From Cellulomonas wangleii (lineage in GTDB: Bacteria > Actinomycetota > Actinomycetes > Actinomycetales > Cellulomonadaceae), in assembly GCF_018388445.1 (NCBI RefSeq), contig NZ_CP074405.1:2232001-2296000 (forward strand): a stretch of 64,000 bases of DNA, written 5' to 3'. Below the pieces are notes generated by a model, which was not told where the DNA came from, did no database searches, and worked only from the letters and a program-made list of their open reading frames with translations. Positions 1-9,768 of this stretch are shown here, one piece after another (the stretch's first letter is position 1; the number at the start of each line of letters is the position of its first letter). Both the position numbers and the translations under genes were made by a program.

Positions 1-737
1 TCGAACGGCACGCCGAGAGCGTCGCGTGCGATGACCGAGCACTCGATGTGCCAGCCGGGCCGCCCACGGCCGAGCCCGGGCGCGTCCCACGCCGGCTCGC
101 CGGGACGCTCCGCTCGCCACAGCAGCGGGTCCAGCGGGGACCGCTTGCCGGGTCGGTCCGGGTCACCGCCGCGCTCCGCGCTCAGGGCGAGCATCGTGGC
201 GGGGTCGAGCCGTGCGACCGTCCCGAACGCAGGGTCCACGGACAGGTCGGCGTAGACGTCCTCGCCACCGTCGGGCGCGGGCAGCCGGTAGGCGGCGCCA
301 CGGGCCAGCAGGTGGTTCACGCCGTCGACGACCTGCGGCACGGACTCCACGACGCCGCGGAACACCTCGGGCGGGACCACACCCAGTGCGGCCATGTCCG
401 ACGCGAACAGCGCCGTCTGGTCGGCGGCCAGCGCGCGCCAGTCGACCCCGGTGGCCGTCGCCCGCTCGAGCAGCGGGTCGTCCACGTCGGTGACGTTCAG
501 CGCGTAGGTCACGCGCTGCCCGGCGTCGCGCCACGCACGCCCGAGCACGTCGAACGCGATGAACGTCGCGGCGTGGCCCAGGTGGGTCGCGTCGTAGGGC
601 GTGATGCCGCACACGTAGAGCCGGGCGTCGGCGCCGGGCGCGGCCACGACCAGCTGTCCGGACGACGTGTCGTGGACGCGGACCGGCTCGCCCGTCCCGG
701 GCAGCCGAGGGATCTGGGGGGCGGGCCAGGTGAGCAC
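1..737 (-). CDS. mshC: Mycothiol cysteine ligase MshC (3' end outside window)
   Basis: ATP-dependent ligase joining L-cysteine to the glucosaminyl-inositol precursor of mycothiol, the actinobacterial thiol. The reading frame from a GTG at 737 gives 245 residues and runs off the window. It shows the class I aminoacyl-synthetase HxGH-type motif HLGHA near residues 52-56, a preceding YVCGITPYDATH block with the zinc-type Cys 43, and the downstream GWHIECS block typical of the CysS/MshC fold. MshC is preferred over CysS because of the N-terminal extension (WPAPQIPRLPG) usual in actinobacterial MshC; CysS cannot be fully excluded without the C-terminus. A TAGGCT hexamer lies 7 nt upstream of the GTG, suggesting a leaderless transcript. 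Confidence 0.88.
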   Translation of the reverse strand, partial: MLTWPAPQIPRLPGTGEPVRVHDTSSGQLVVAAPGADARLYVCGITPYDATHLGHAATFIAFDVLGRAWRDAGQRVTYALNVTDVDDPLLERATATGVDWRALAADQTALFASDMAALGVVPPEVFRGVVESVPQVVDGVNHLLARGAAYRLPAPDGGEDVYADLSVDPAFGTVARLDPATMLALSAERGGDPDRPGKRSPLDPLLWRAERPGEPAWDAPGLGRGRPGWHIECSVIARDALGVPF

Positions 738-824
738 GCCAGGAAGCCTAACCGCCGTCGCGCGGCGTCCCCGCGCACCGCCGGTGCCCCACCTGCGCCG
801 CTCGCACCGGGCACGCGTGCCGGG

Positions 825-1411
825 GTCGTGCAGGAGGGCGCCTGGCGACAGGCCGCGGGGGCGGTGCCCGCCCAGCCGGGTGCACCGGCACCCGCGACCT
901 GGGTGGTGACGGGGTCGCCCGACGCGCTGGTCGACGCCGCCCGGCTGCTCGTGCCCGACGACAGGACGCTGCAGCTCCTGGACCACCACGTGCGGCACGG
1001 CCGGGATCGACGGCCACCCCCACGTGCGGGTCGACAGGGCGGCGCACGGCACGGTCGCCCTCACGGTGCCGACCGTGTCCTTCGTCACGAAGACGAACGA
1101 CGTGCACACCGGGTGGGTGACGCGCCTGCTGTGCCCGGCGTGGTGGTCATGCCCGAGCAGGGCGAGGCTGGGCGACATGCTTGGACGTGCCCCTGGCGCT
1201 GGTGCCGGTGCGGCAGAACGAGGACATGCGCAAGATCTCCGCGTGGGCCGCGATGATCGCGGTGCCGACGCTCGTCGCGGGGATCCACGGCATGAGCTGG
1301 CGCCACGTGCCCGAGCTGTCGTGGACGTTCGGCTACGCGCTCGCGCTGCTGCTCCTGGCGGGCGCGTCGTTCGCGCTCTGGCGCGCGTTCCGGCGTTCCG
1401 GGTGGCTGTAG
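825..1411 (+). pseudogene. Decayed CorA-type magnesium/cobalt transporter
   Basis: Pieces of a CorA-like protein appear in order but in different frames. The first piece (about 825-1000) is weakly similar. The second runs from about 1008 in the frame giving GIDGHPHVRVDRAAHGTVAL and FVTKTNDVHTGWVT. The third is a short GVVVMPEQGEAG stretch near 1140-1175 in another frame. The last runs from about 1181 and ends at 1411, with QNEDMRKISAWAAMIAVPTL, the pore-entry region GIHGMSWRHVPEL and the last transmembrane segment. The family's GMN motif reads GMS. The central helical domain is missing and at least two frameshifts are needed, so no functional product is expected. The gene is convergent with uppP, 3 bp away. 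Confidence 0.75.
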
Positions 1412-1414
1412 CCG

Positions 1415-2326
1415 TCAGGCGTTCGTCGGCGCCGTCACCGGCTCGAGGACGCCCGTGAGCAGCAGCACCACGACGAGCGCGGCCAGGCCGAGCCGGTAGT
1501 ACACGAAGGGCGTGTAGCTGAAGGTCGACACGATCTTGAGGAAGGCGATGATGACGACGTAGCCGACCGCGAAGGCGACGAGCGTCGCGATCAGGGTGGC
1601 GCCGAACCCGGGCGTCCCCGCCTCACCGAAGTCGCCGACGCTCTTGGCGAGCTGGAAGAACCCCGAGCCGAACACCGCGGGGATGGCGAGCAGGAACGAG
1701 TACCGCGCGGCGGCCTCACGGGTGTAGCCCATGAGCAGCCCGCCGGTGATCGTGCCGCCGGAGCGGGAGACGCCGGGCACCAGCGCGAGGGCCTGCCAGA
1801 ACCCGAATGCCAGCGCGTGGCGTGGCGTCAGCTCGTCCAGCGTGCGGGTCTTGGCCCCCCGGCGGTCGGCCCAGCCGAGCACGAGGGCGAAGACGGCCAA
1901 CGTCAACGCCACCAGCCACAGGTTGCGGAACGGGCGCTCGATCGCGTCCTGGAACGCCAGGCCCAGCACCACGATCGGCACCGTGCCCAGGGCGATGAAC
2001 CAGGCCATGAGCGCGTCGTGGTCCGACGGACGCCCCGCCGGCATGCCGGCGCGCGAGCGCCAGTCCGTGCCGTACGCGCCCCGCAGCGCCGCCCACCAGG
2101 CCAGCACGATGCGCTTGATGTCGCGGCGGAAGTACAGCAGGACCGCGGTCTCCGTGCCGAGCTGCGTGATCGCGGTGAACGCCGCACCCGGGTCGCCCGA
2201 CCCGACCAGCTCACCCACGATGCGCAGGTGCGCGCTGGAGGAGACCGGGAGGAACTCCGTCAGCCCCTGGACCAGCCCCAGGAGGATCGCCTCGCCTGTC
2301 CCGATACCCGTCGCCACGAGGCGCAA
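1415..2326 (-). CDS. uppP: Undecaprenyl-diphosphatase UppP (BacA)
   Basis: Integral membrane phosphatase that recycles undecaprenyl pyrophosphate to the monophosphate lipid carrier used for peptidoglycan and wall polymers; it also gives bacitracin tolerance. The 303-residue protein has the two family signatures: [11 protein letters not shown] near the N-terminus, and a later [15 protein letters not shown] block carrying the catalytic Arg/Ser. Several hydrophobic segments follow, with a short cytoplasmic linker after the first pair. Length is slightly above the usual 265-290 because the first seven residues may not be translated; a start a few codons downstream is possible. Single gene, divergent from the aldo/keto reductase with about 80 bp between the starts. 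Confidence 0.93.
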   Translation of the reverse strand: MRLVATGIGTGEAILLGLVQGLTEFLPVSSSAHLRIVGELVGSGDPGAAFTAITQLGTETAVLLYFRRDIKRIVLAWWAALRGAYGTDWRSRAGMPAGRPSDHDALMAWFIALGTVPIVVLGLAFQDAIERPFRNLWLVALTLAVFALVLGWADRRGAKTRTLDELTPRHALAFGFWQALALVPGVSRSGGTITGGLLMGYTREAAARYSFLLAIPAVFGSGFFQLAKSVGDFGEAGTPGFGATLIATLVAFAVGYVVIIAFLKIVSTFSYTPFVYYRLGLAALVVVLLLTGVLEPVTAPTNA

Positions 2327-2390
2327 CGATAGCGGTGCCCCGCGACGGTGGCGCGCGGCCCGGCGTACCGGGCGGACCCGCGGACGCGGC

Positions 2391-2396
2391 TAGGGT
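2391..2396 (+). promoter_or_regulatory. TAGGGT -10 element of the aldo/keto reductase gene
   Basis: TAGGGT sits 8 nt before the ATG at 2405, leaving room for a transcription start at or next to the A of the start codon. No purine-rich ribosome-binding site lies between. The pattern recurs at several genes in the window and is the reason for choosing 2405 over the in-frame upstream start at 2348. Confidence 0.55.
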
Positions 2397-2404
2397 GGCG
2401 CCCC

Positions 2405-3361
2405 ATGGAGCACCGCCGTCTGGGCCGTACGGGTCTGCGCGTCTCGTCCCTGGGCCTCGGCACCATGACGTGGAGCCGGGACACCGACGACCACGAGGCG
2501 GCCGACCAGCTGCGCGACTTCGTCGAGGCCGGCGGCACGCTCGTCGACACCTCGGCCGCGTACGCCGACGGCGGCGCCGAGGAGCTGCTGGGCACGCTGC
2601 TCGGGGACGTCGCGGGGCGTGAGGACGTCGTCATCTGCACCAAGGCGGGCGTGCGGCGCACCGCCGACGGGGGCGTCGTCGACGCCTCGCGCGGGGCGCT
2701 GCTGGACAGCCTCGACGGCTCGCTGCGGCGGCTGCGCACGGACCACGTGGACCTGTGGCTCGCGACGCCTGACGCCCGTACCCCGCTCGAGGAGACCGTC
2801 TCGGCGCTGCGCCACGCCGTGGCGGTCGGCAAGGCGCGGTACGTCGGGCTGTCCAACCACGCCGGGTGGCAGGTGGCCCGGGCGGCGACGCTGCTGGAGC
2901 ACGACCCGGGCCTCGCGGGCGTCGAGGCGGAGTACTCGCTGCTGCAGCGTGGCGTCGAGCGTGAGGTGCTGCCCGCCTGCACGGCGCTCGGTGCGGGCCT
3001 GCTGGCCTGGTCACCGCTGGGTCGCGGTGTCCTGACGGGGAAGTACCGGCGCACGATCCCGGCGGACTCGCGGGCGGCCTCCGCGCACCTCGCAGGGTTC
3101 GTGCAGCCCTACCTCACGGCCGACGCCGCCGGGGTGGTCGACGCCGTCGTCACCGCCGCCGCCGGTCTGGACCGCACCCCCCTGGAGGTCGCCCTCGCCT
3201 GGGTGACGTCACGACCCGGTGTGGCCAGCGCGGTCGTCGGCGCGCGCACGGCCACCCAGCTGCGGGGCGCGCTCGCGGTCGACGACCTGCGGCTGCCGCC
3301 GGAGATCGTCGTCGCCCTCGACGAGATCACCGCACCGCCGGCCGGCTACCCGGAGCGCTGA
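2405..3361 (+). CDS. Aldo/keto reductase
   Basis: NADPH-dependent oxidoreductase of the aldo/keto reductase (beta/alpha)8-barrel superfamily, 318 residues; substrate unknown. Visible features are the GLGTMTWS N-terminal strand, catalytic Asp 48 and Tyr 53 in DTSAAYADGG, Lys 80 in ICTKAG, and the C-terminal nucleotide-binding part VTSRPGVASAVVGARTATQL. The catalytic His expected after the fourth strand (DLYxxHxPD in the family) is not present: the strand reads DLWLATPD. The fold is clear, but efficient carbonyl reduction is less certain. Start chosen at the ATG 8 nt after a TAGGGT hexamer. Stands alone, divergent from uppP. Confidence 0.88.
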   Translation: MEHRRLGRTGLRVSSLGLGTMTWSRDTDDHEAADQLRDFVEAGGTLVDTSAAYADGGAEELLGTLLGDVAGREDVVICTKAGVRRTADGGVVDASRGALLDSLDGSLRRLRTDHVDLWLATPDARTPLEETVSALRHAVAVGKARYVGLSNHAGWQVARAATLLEHDPGLAGVEAEYSLLQRGVEREVLPACTALGAGLLAWSPLGRGVLTGKYRRTIPADSRAASAHLAGFVQPYLTADAAGVVDAVVTAAAGLDRTPLEVALAWVTSRPGVASAVVGARTATQLRGALAVDDLRLPPEIVVALDEITAPPAGYPER

Positions 3362-3367
3362 GGACGC

Positions 3368-3386
3368 GCCGGCGTCGGGCGCCGGC
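3368..3386. terminator. Short GC hairpin between convergent genes
   Basis: Seven-base arms GCCGGCG and CGCCGGC around a five-base loop, lying between the stop of the aldo/keto reductase and the stop of the acidic protein on the other strand. No T-run follows, so it is a weak candidate for a shared terminator. Confidence 0.35.
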
Positions 3387-3411
3387 CTACGGGTCGGTCC
3401 GCCCCTGCGGG

Positions 3412-3741
3412 TCAGGCGCCCGCGTGCGGGTAGGCGAGGTCGTCGTCGTCGACCTCCCCGTGCTCGTCCAGGTCGTCGTCGTCCTCGTCGTCGAGGTCGT
3501 CCTCGTCGAGGTCGTCGTCGTCCTCGTCGTCCTCGTCGTCCTCCTCGGCGAGGTAGAACGGGGTCGCCTCCCCGTGCTCCGTGCCCAGCGCGTCGTCGTA
3601 GACCTCGAACGCGTCGGCCAGGACGTCGTAGGCGTCGTCCACCACCGGGTCGTCGTCGCCCTGCTTGGCGAGGACGGCGGCGTAGTGCGCCTCGAGGGCG
3701 GCGACCAGACGGTCGAGGGCGGCACGCGGGTCCACGGTCAT
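3412..3741 (-). CDS. Very acidic small protein of unknown function
   Basis: A 109-residue protein. The first 65 residues form a plausible helical domain (PRAALDRLVAALEAHYAAVL and a DDAYDVLADAFEVYDDAL stretch). The remainder is almost pure Asp/Glu (about residues 66-103) and ends in DDLAYPHAGA. Similar proteins in actinobacteria have been labelled as primosomal proteins without experimental basis; no DNA-binding or enzymatic motif is visible here. The acidic tail produces a GTC/GTCC-rich repeat on the plus strand. Start is the ATG at 3741, which begins the conserved-looking domain; longer upstream frames are low-complexity. Transcribed away from the DUF5703 gene, about 100 bp between the starts. 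Confidence 0.72.
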   Translation of the reverse strand: MTVDPRAALDRLVAALEAHYAAVLAKQGDDDPVVDDAYDVLADAFEVYDDALGTEHGEATPFYLAEEDDEDDEDDDDLDEDDLDDEDDDDLDEHGEVDDDDLAYPHAGA

Positions 3742-3843
3742 GCGACGACGGTAGCGCCGCGCAGGGCACAATGGCAGCGCATCGGCGCTCGTGGGCGCTC
3801 CTGGCACGACGCCGGGCCCGGACGGGCGGGACGGGGTGAGGCG

Positions 3844-4092
3844 ATGGCGAAGGACACGGTGCGCGACCGGCGCAGCGAGTGGGACACGCAGGGCGGCCAG
3901 TGGGAGTACCGGGTCCTGCGGATCCCACCGACGACCTCGGGCGGTGACGCCCGCCGTCTGCTGACGGACGAGGCCGAGTACGGGCGGTGGGAGCTGGCCC
4001 GTCTGCGGCTGTACGCGGGCGGCGAGCGACGTGTGTGGCTGCGCCGCAAGATCATCCGCGTGCGCTCCACGCTGGCCGAGACCCTCGGCTGA
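3844..4092 (+). CDS. DUF5703 family small protein
   Basis: An 82-residue basic protein beginning MAKDTVRDRRSEWDTQGG. It is recognisable as the actinobacterial DUF5703 family by the W-E-Y-R-V-L-R-I-P block, the central AEYGRWELARLRLYAGG segment and the basic C-terminus WLRRKIIRVRSTL. No catalytic motif or membrane segment is present; function unknown. The ATG at 3844 follows a GGTGAG ribosome-binding site by 4 nt, which supports this start over upstream frames. In actinobacteria this family is often found beside an M20 peptidase, as here, but the two are convergent in this window. Confidence 0.8.
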   Translation: MAKDTVRDRRSEWDTQGGQWEYRVLRIPPTTSGGDARRLLTDEAEYGRWELARLRLYAGGERRVWLRRKIIRVRSTLAETLG

Positions 4093-4154
4093 CCGGCCGG
4101 CCGGGGACGCCGACGCGTGCCGGGCCGCCCGGCGGCGGGAGCCCGGCACCGTCG

Positions 4155-5471
4155 TCAGCAGGTCGACAGGAGCCGGTCCAGCACGCGCGTGCCGAACTGC
4201 AGGGCGTCGACCGGCACCCGCTCGTCGACGCCGTGGAACATCCCGGCGAAGTCCAGGTCGGCGGGCAGCCGCAGCGGCGCGAAGCCGTACCCCGTGATGC
4301 CCAGGCGCGACAGCGACTTGTTGTCGGTGCCGCCCGAGAGCATGTAGGGCAGGACGTGCGCTCCCGGGTCCTCCGCGAGGACCGCCGCGGTCATGGCGTC
4401 GACCAGCGCACCCTCGAACGGCACCTCGAGCCCGGTGTCACGCACGAGGTCCTCGACCTGCACGTGAGGACCTGCCAGGCCGGCGACGGTCTCGTCGAAC
4501 TCGGCCGAGCGACCGGGCAGGAACCGACCGTCGACCACGGCCGTCGCCTCCCCGGGGATGACGTTCTCCTTGTACCCGGCGGCCAGACGCGTGGGGTTGG
4601 TCGAGTGGCGCAGCGTCGCCCCCACGAACCGCGACACCGGTCCCAGCGCCTCGACCAGCGCCTCGACGCCCGCGGGGTCGTCCGCGTCGAACGGCAGCCC
4701 CGTGAGGTCCGCGACCCCCTCGAGCAGCGCACGCACGGTCGGCGTGAGCTGCAGCGGCCAGGGGTGCGCACCGATGCGGGCGACGGCCGCCGCCAGGTGC
4801 GTCACCGCGTTGTCGGTGCTGACCTGGCTGCCGTGCCCGGCGCGGCCCCGGGCCACGAGCCGCAACCACGCCAGGCCCTTCTCCGCGGTCTGCAGCAGGT
4901 ACACCCGCTGCCCGGCGACGTCGACGGAGAAGCCCCCGACCTCGCTGATCGCCTCGGTGGCACCGGCGAACAGCTCGGGTCGGTGCTCGACGGCCCAGTG
5001 CGCGCCGAGCCGACCGCCCGCCTCCTCGTCGGCGAACATCGCGACGACGACGTCACGGGCCGGCCGCCGGCCCTCGCGGACCATCTGCCGCACGACGGCG
5101 AGCACCATCGCGTCCATGTCCTTCATGTCGACCGCACCGCGGCCCCACACCAGGCCGTCGCGCAGCTCGCCGGCGAACGGGTCCACCGACCAGTCGGGCG
5201 CGTGGGCGGGCACCACGTCGAGGTGCCCGTGCACCACCAGGGCCGGCCGTGACGGGTCGGTGCCCTCCAGCCGCACGACGACGTTGGCCCGTCCCGGCTC
5301 GCTCTCGAACAGCTCCGGCTCCAGGCCGACGTCCTGCAGCAGACCCACGACGTACTCCGCCGCCGCCCGCTCCCCCGGCCCCGTGCCGTCGCCCGGGTTG
5401 GTGGTGTCGTACCGGATGAGCTTGCGGCACAGGTCGACGACCTCGTCCGCGGCGGTGGCCCCGCCGCTCAC
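4155..5471 (-). CDS. M20 family zinc metallopeptidase
   Basis: A 438-residue cytoplasmic di-zinc hydrolase of the M20/M25/M40 (ArgE/DapE/CPG2) superfamily; substrate probably an N-acylated amino acid or dipeptide. Metal ligands are visible as HGHLDVVP (His 83, Asp 85), the bridging Asp 115 in GRGAVDMKD, the catalytic/metal Glu pair in ADEEAGG (149-150), and a late His in the MFHGVDE block. The dimerisation domain sits between, with RAGHGSQ marking its start. The GTG start at 5471 overlaps the stop of the M3 peptidase gene as GTGA, so the two are translationally coupled and probably act in the same peptide or amino-acid catabolic route, feeding the alanine dehydrogenase encoded upstream. Confidence 0.9.
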   Translation of the reverse strand: MSGGATAADEVVDLCRKLIRYDTTNPGDGTGPGERAAAEYVVGLLQDVGLEPELFESEPGRANVVVRLEGTDPSRPALVVHGHLDVVPAHAPDWSVDPFAGELRDGLVWGRGAVDMKDMDAMVLAVVRQMVREGRRPARDVVVAMFADEEAGGRLGAHWAVEHRPELFAGATEAISEVGGFSVDVAGQRVYLLQTAEKGLAWLRLVARGRAGHGSQVSTDNAVTHLAAAVARIGAHPWPLQLTPTVRALLEGVADLTGLPFDADDPAGVEALVEALGPVSRFVGATLRHSTNPTRLAAGYKENVIPGEATAVVDGRFLPGRSAEFDETVAGLAGPHVQVEDLVRDTGLEVPFEGALVDAMTAAVLAEDPGAHVLPYMLSGGTDNKSLSRLGITGYGFAPLRLPADLDFAGMFHGVDERVPVDALQFGTRVLDRLLSTC

Positions 5472-7561
5472 CGCGCGACCGCCCCGAGCAGGCCGCGCCG
5501 CGTGAGCAGCGGCTCCATGCGCGGGCCCCGACCCCGCAGGTCCGCGAACGACTGCAGCGGGTCCACCGACCCGCCCCGGGCCAGCAACCGGGCGCGGAAC
5601 GTGTCGCCGTTGGCGCGGTCCAGCCCGCCGTTCTCGGTGAACCACTCCACGGTGTCGGCGTCGAGCACCTCGGACCAGATGTACGCGTAGTAGCCGGCCG
5701 AGTACCCGCTGCAGAAGATGTGGTTGAAGTACGTCGTGCGGTACCGCGGCGGGACCGTGCGCAGGTCGACGCCGGCGGCGCGCAGCGCGCGGGCCTCGAA
5801 CTCCACGACGTCGGCCGGGTCCGCCGGCACCTCCTGGGGGGTCAGCCGGTGCCAGGCCTGGTCCAGCAGCGCGGCGGCGAGGTACTCCGTGGTGGCGAAC
5901 CCCTCGCCGTCCTGACGGCCCGCGAGCAGCGTCCGCACCCACTCCTCGGGCATCGGCTCGCCGGTCTCGTGGTGCACCGCGAACGACCGCAGCACCTCGG
6001 GGTCCCACGCCCACATCTCGTTGACCTGCGACGGGTACTCGACGAAGTCCCGCGGCACGTTGGTCCCGGACTGCGACGGGTAGCGCACGTCGGACAGCAG
6101 CCCGTGCAGCGCGTGCCCGAACTCGTGGAAGAGCGTGATGACCTCGTCCCAGGTCAGCAGCGTCGGCTCCCCGGGCGGCGGCTTGGGCACGTTGAGGTTG
6201 TTGACCACGACGGGCGCGTCGCGCAGCAGCGTCGACTGCTCCACCAGGGAGTTCATCCACGCGCCGCCACGCTTGGCGGGACGCGTCCACCAGTCGCCGA
6301 GGAACAGCCCGAGGCCGGAGCCGTCGGCGTCGAACACCTCGAAGACGCGGACGTCGGGGTGGTAGCCGACCAGGTCGTGCCGCTCGGCGAACGTCAGGCC
6401 GTAGAGGCGGTTGGCCGCCAGGAAGACGCCGTCGGCGAGCACGCGCTCGAGCTCCAGGTAGGGACGCAGCTCCGCCTCGTCCAGGGCGCGGCGCTCCTGC
6501 CGCACGCGCCCGGCGTAGTACGCCCAGTCCCACGGCTCCAGCGAGGACCCCGGGTGGTCGGCCTGCAGCGCGTTCTCGAGGTCCGCGGCCTCGGCGCGCG
6601 CGTTGGCGACGGCCGCGGGTGCCAGCTGCGACAGCATGTCCTCCACCGCCTGCGCCGACCCCGCCGTGGCGTCCGCGGCGACGTAGGCGGCGTGGTGCTC
6701 GAAGCCCAGCAGGCGGGCCCGCTCGGCACGCAGCCGCACCATGCCCAGCAGGGTGCTGCGGGTGTCGTTCTCGTCGCCGGCGGCCCCGCGGCCGAGCGAC
6801 GCGGTCATGATCCGCTCCCGCAGCCCGCGGTCGCGCAGCAGCGACAGCACGGACTGCTGGGTGGGCAGCTGCAGCTCGATGAGCCAGGCGCCCTCGTGGC
6901 CGCGCGCGGTGGCCGCCTGCGCCGCCGCGGCGCGCGCGTCCTCGGGCAGCCCGTCGAGCTCCGCCTCGTCCGTGACGAGCACGGCCGCCGCGTTGGTCGC
7001 GGCCAGGAGCCGCCGGCCGAACGTCGCGTCGAGCGTGGTCAGCTCGGCGTTGATGGCACGCAGCCGCTCCTGCTCCTGCGGCCCGAGCCCGACACCCGCG
7101 CGCGCGAACCGGGTGCGGGTGCGGTGCAGCAGCCACGCCGTGTCGGGCGCGAGCTGCGCGCCCTCGGCCTCGAGCGCCGCGGCGAGCGCCTCCACGCGGG
7201 CGTGCAGCCGGGCGTCCAGCCAGATGGCGTCGGAGTGCTCGGCGAGCAGCGGCGCGACCTCCTCCTCGATCGCCTGCAGGCCCGGCGTGGAGTCCGCACC
7301 GGCCTGGACGTAGAACGCCGACGCGGCCCGCGACAGCAGCTTTCCGGAGCGCTCCAGGGCCTCGAGCGTGTTCTCGACGGTGGGCTCGGCGGGGTCGGTG
7401 GCGACGGCCTCGACCTCGGCGCGCTGCTCGGCCATGCCGGCACGGATCGCCGGGAGGAAGTGCTCCTCGCGCAGCTCCCGGAAGTCCGGGAGGCCGTAGG
7501 GCAGGTCGGACGCCCGGGCGAACGGGTTGGCGGGGTCGAGCGGCAGCGCGTCGGAGGTCAT
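5468..7561 (-). CDS. M3 family oligopeptidase / dipeptidyl carboxypeptidase
   Basis: A 697-residue zinc metallopeptidase of the thimet oligopeptidase/Dcp family, cleaving short peptides in the cytoplasm (no signal peptide). The N-terminal two-thirds is the helical M3 lid domain. The zinc motif HEFGHALH starts at residue 479, and the third ligand is expected in the following segment NEMWAWDPEVL. The GYYAYIWSEVLDAD block and the conserved YRTTYFNHIFCSGYSAGYY region follow near the C-terminus. The length matches Dcp enzymes (about 680). The ATG at 7561 opens an operon with the M20 gene (4-bp GTGA overlap). Alanine dehydrogenase lies 134 bp upstream in the same direction and may be cotranscribed. 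Confidence 0.93.
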   Translation of the reverse strand: MTSDALPLDPANPFARASDLPYGLPDFRELREEHFLPAIRAGMAEQRAEVEAVATDPAEPTVENTLEALERSGKLLSRAASAFYVQAGADSTPGLQAIEEEVAPLLAEHSDAIWLDARLHARVEALAAALEAEGAQLAPDTAWLLHRTRTRFARAGVGLGPQEQERLRAINAELTTLDATFGRRLLAATNAAAVLVTDEAELDGLPEDARAAAAQAATARGHEGAWLIELQLPTQQSVLSLLRDRGLRERIMTASLGRGAAGDENDTRSTLLGMVRLRAERARLLGFEHHAAYVAADATAGSAQAVEDMLSQLAPAAVANARAEAADLENALQADHPGSSLEPWDWAYYAGRVRQERRALDEAELRPYLELERVLADGVFLAANRLYGLTFAERHDLVGYHPDVRVFEVFDADGSGLGLFLGDWWTRPAKRGGAWMNSLVEQSTLLRDAPVVVNNLNVPKPPPGEPTLLTWDEVITLFHEFGHALHGLLSDVRYPSQSGTNVPRDFVEYPSQVNEMWAWDPEVLRSFAVHHETGEPMPEEWVRTLLAGRQDGEGFATTEYLAAALLDQAWHRLTPQEVPADPADVVEFEARALRAAGVDLRTVPPRYRTTYFNHIFCSGYSAGYYAYIWSEVLDADTVEWFTENGGLDRANGDTFRARLLARGGSVDPLQSFADLRGRGPRMEPLLTRRGLLGAVAR

Positions 7562-7695
7562 GGGGCCATCGTCACAGACGCGGGCACCGCCGGGCACGCG
7601 CCGGCGCACCGGGGCGTCGCGTCGCGCACGTCGCGCCTCCGGTGCGGGGCCGTGCGGGGCGCGGTGCGGCCGGTGGCTCGGCGCTGCGCGTCGCC

Positions 7696-8811
7696 CTACG
7701 CCGCCGGCAACGCGTCGGGTGACGTCCAGGGGTAGCCGTGGGCCTGCGCGACCGCCGCGTTGAGCAGCCGGCCACCGTGCGTCGTCAGACCGCCCGCGAG
7801 CGCCGGGTCCGCCGCCGCGGCACCCTGCCACCCCAGGTCGGCCAGCGAGGCGAGGTACGGCAGCGTCGCGTTGGTCAGCGCGCGGGTCGACGTCACCGGG
7901 ACCGCCCCGGGCATGTTGGCGACGCAGTACAGCACGGAGCCGTGCACACGGAACGTCGGCTCGTCGTGGGTCGTGGCCCGGGTGTCCTCGAAGCAACCGC
8001 CCTGGTCGACGGACACGTCGACCAGCACCGACCCCTGCCGCATGCGGGACACCAGCTCGTTGCTGACGAGGCGGGGCGCGCGCGCCCCGGGCAGCAGGAC
8101 CGCGCCGACCACGAGGTCGGCGTCGAGCAGCTCGTGCTCGATCGCCCAGGTCGACGACGCGATCGTGCGCACGCGCCCGCCGAAGAGGTCGTCGAGCTCG
8201 CGCAGCCGCGGCACCGACAGGTCGAGCACCGTCACGTCGGCGCGCATGCCGGCGGCGATCTGAGCGGCGTGCGTCCCGACGACGCCGCCGCCGAGGACCA
8301 CGACCTTGGCGCCGTCGACGCCGGGCACCCCGCCGAGCAGCAGGCCACGGCCCCCCTCGTTGCGCATGAGGTGGTAGGCACCCACCTGCGTGGCGAGCCG
8401 CCCGGCGACCTCGCTCATGGGTGCGAGCAGCGGGAGCGAGCCGTCGGGCAGCTGCACGGTCTCGTACGCGATCGACGTGGTGCCGGCGGACAGCAGCGCG
8501 TCGGTGGTGGGCCGGTCGGCGGCCAGGTGCAGGTAGGTGAACAGCGTGAGGTCCTCGCGCAGGTAGCCGTACTCCTGGGCGATCGGCTCCTTCACCTTGC
8601 ACACCAGCTCGGCCGCCCACGCGTCGGCGGCGGTGGGGACGATGCGGGCGCCGGCGGCGGCGTAGTCCTCGTCGGGCACGGCGGAACCGGCACCCGCGCC
8701 GGCCTCGACGAGGACCTTGTGCCCGCGCGCGACGAGGTGCTGCACCCCGGCCGGGGTCAGGGCGACCCGGTACTCGCGGTTCTTGGTCTCGCGCGGGACG
8801 CCGACCTGCAT
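7696..8811 (-). CDS. ald: Alanine dehydrogenase
   Basis: NAD-dependent enzyme interconverting L-alanine with pyruvate and ammonia, 371 residues, the usual family length. The signature MQVGVPRETKNREYRVALTP opens the protein. LFTYLHLAAD contains the catalytic His, and the Rossmann fold shows VVVLGGGVVGTHAAQIA. The C-terminal helix is typical (DLGWQGAAAADPALAGGL). Located upstream of, and codirectional with, the M3-M20 peptidase pair, consistent with use of peptide-derived alanine as carbon and nitrogen source. Divergent from the fructosamine-kinase-like gene with 102 bp between starts. Confidence 0.95.
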   Translation of the reverse strand: MQVGVPRETKNREYRVALTPAGVQHLVARGHKVLVEAGAGAGSAVPDEDYAAAGARIVPTAADAWAAELVCKVKEPIAQEYGYLREDLTLFTYLHLAADRPTTDALLSAGTTSIAYETVQLPDGSLPLLAPMSEVAGRLATQVGAYHLMRNEGGRGLLLGGVPGVDGAKVVVLGGGVVGTHAAQIAAGMRADVTVLDLSVPRLRELDDLFGGRVRTIASSTWAIEHELLDADLVVGAVLLPGARAPRLVSNELVSRMRQGSVLVDVSVDQGGCFEDTRATTHDEPTFRVHGSVLYCVANMPGAVPVTSTRALTNATLPYLASLADLGWQGAAAADPALAGGLTTHGGRLLNAAVAQAHGYPWTSPDALPAA

Positions 8812-8913
8812 GACGGATCTCCTGTGGCCGAGGGCGGTGGTGCGGTCCGTCCAGTGTCCTGCGGCGACGTTGCGCCCGCATGACGACCTGATGGCGGTCG
8901 GTAGCGTGGCCGT

Positions 8914-9681
<768 letters not shown>

Positions 9682-9768
9682 GAACTTCGTGAGGGACCCG
9701 GGCACGACAGGCGGGCACCCGGATCGGCGGGTTAGCGTCGCAATGTCCCGGACGACGGCACCGGCGCC

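Noticed and set aside
3440..3545. GTC/GTCC-rich repetitive stretch
   Set aside because: It is the complement of Asp/Glu codons of the acidic tail of the gene at 3412-3741, not a satellite or CRISPR-like repeat.
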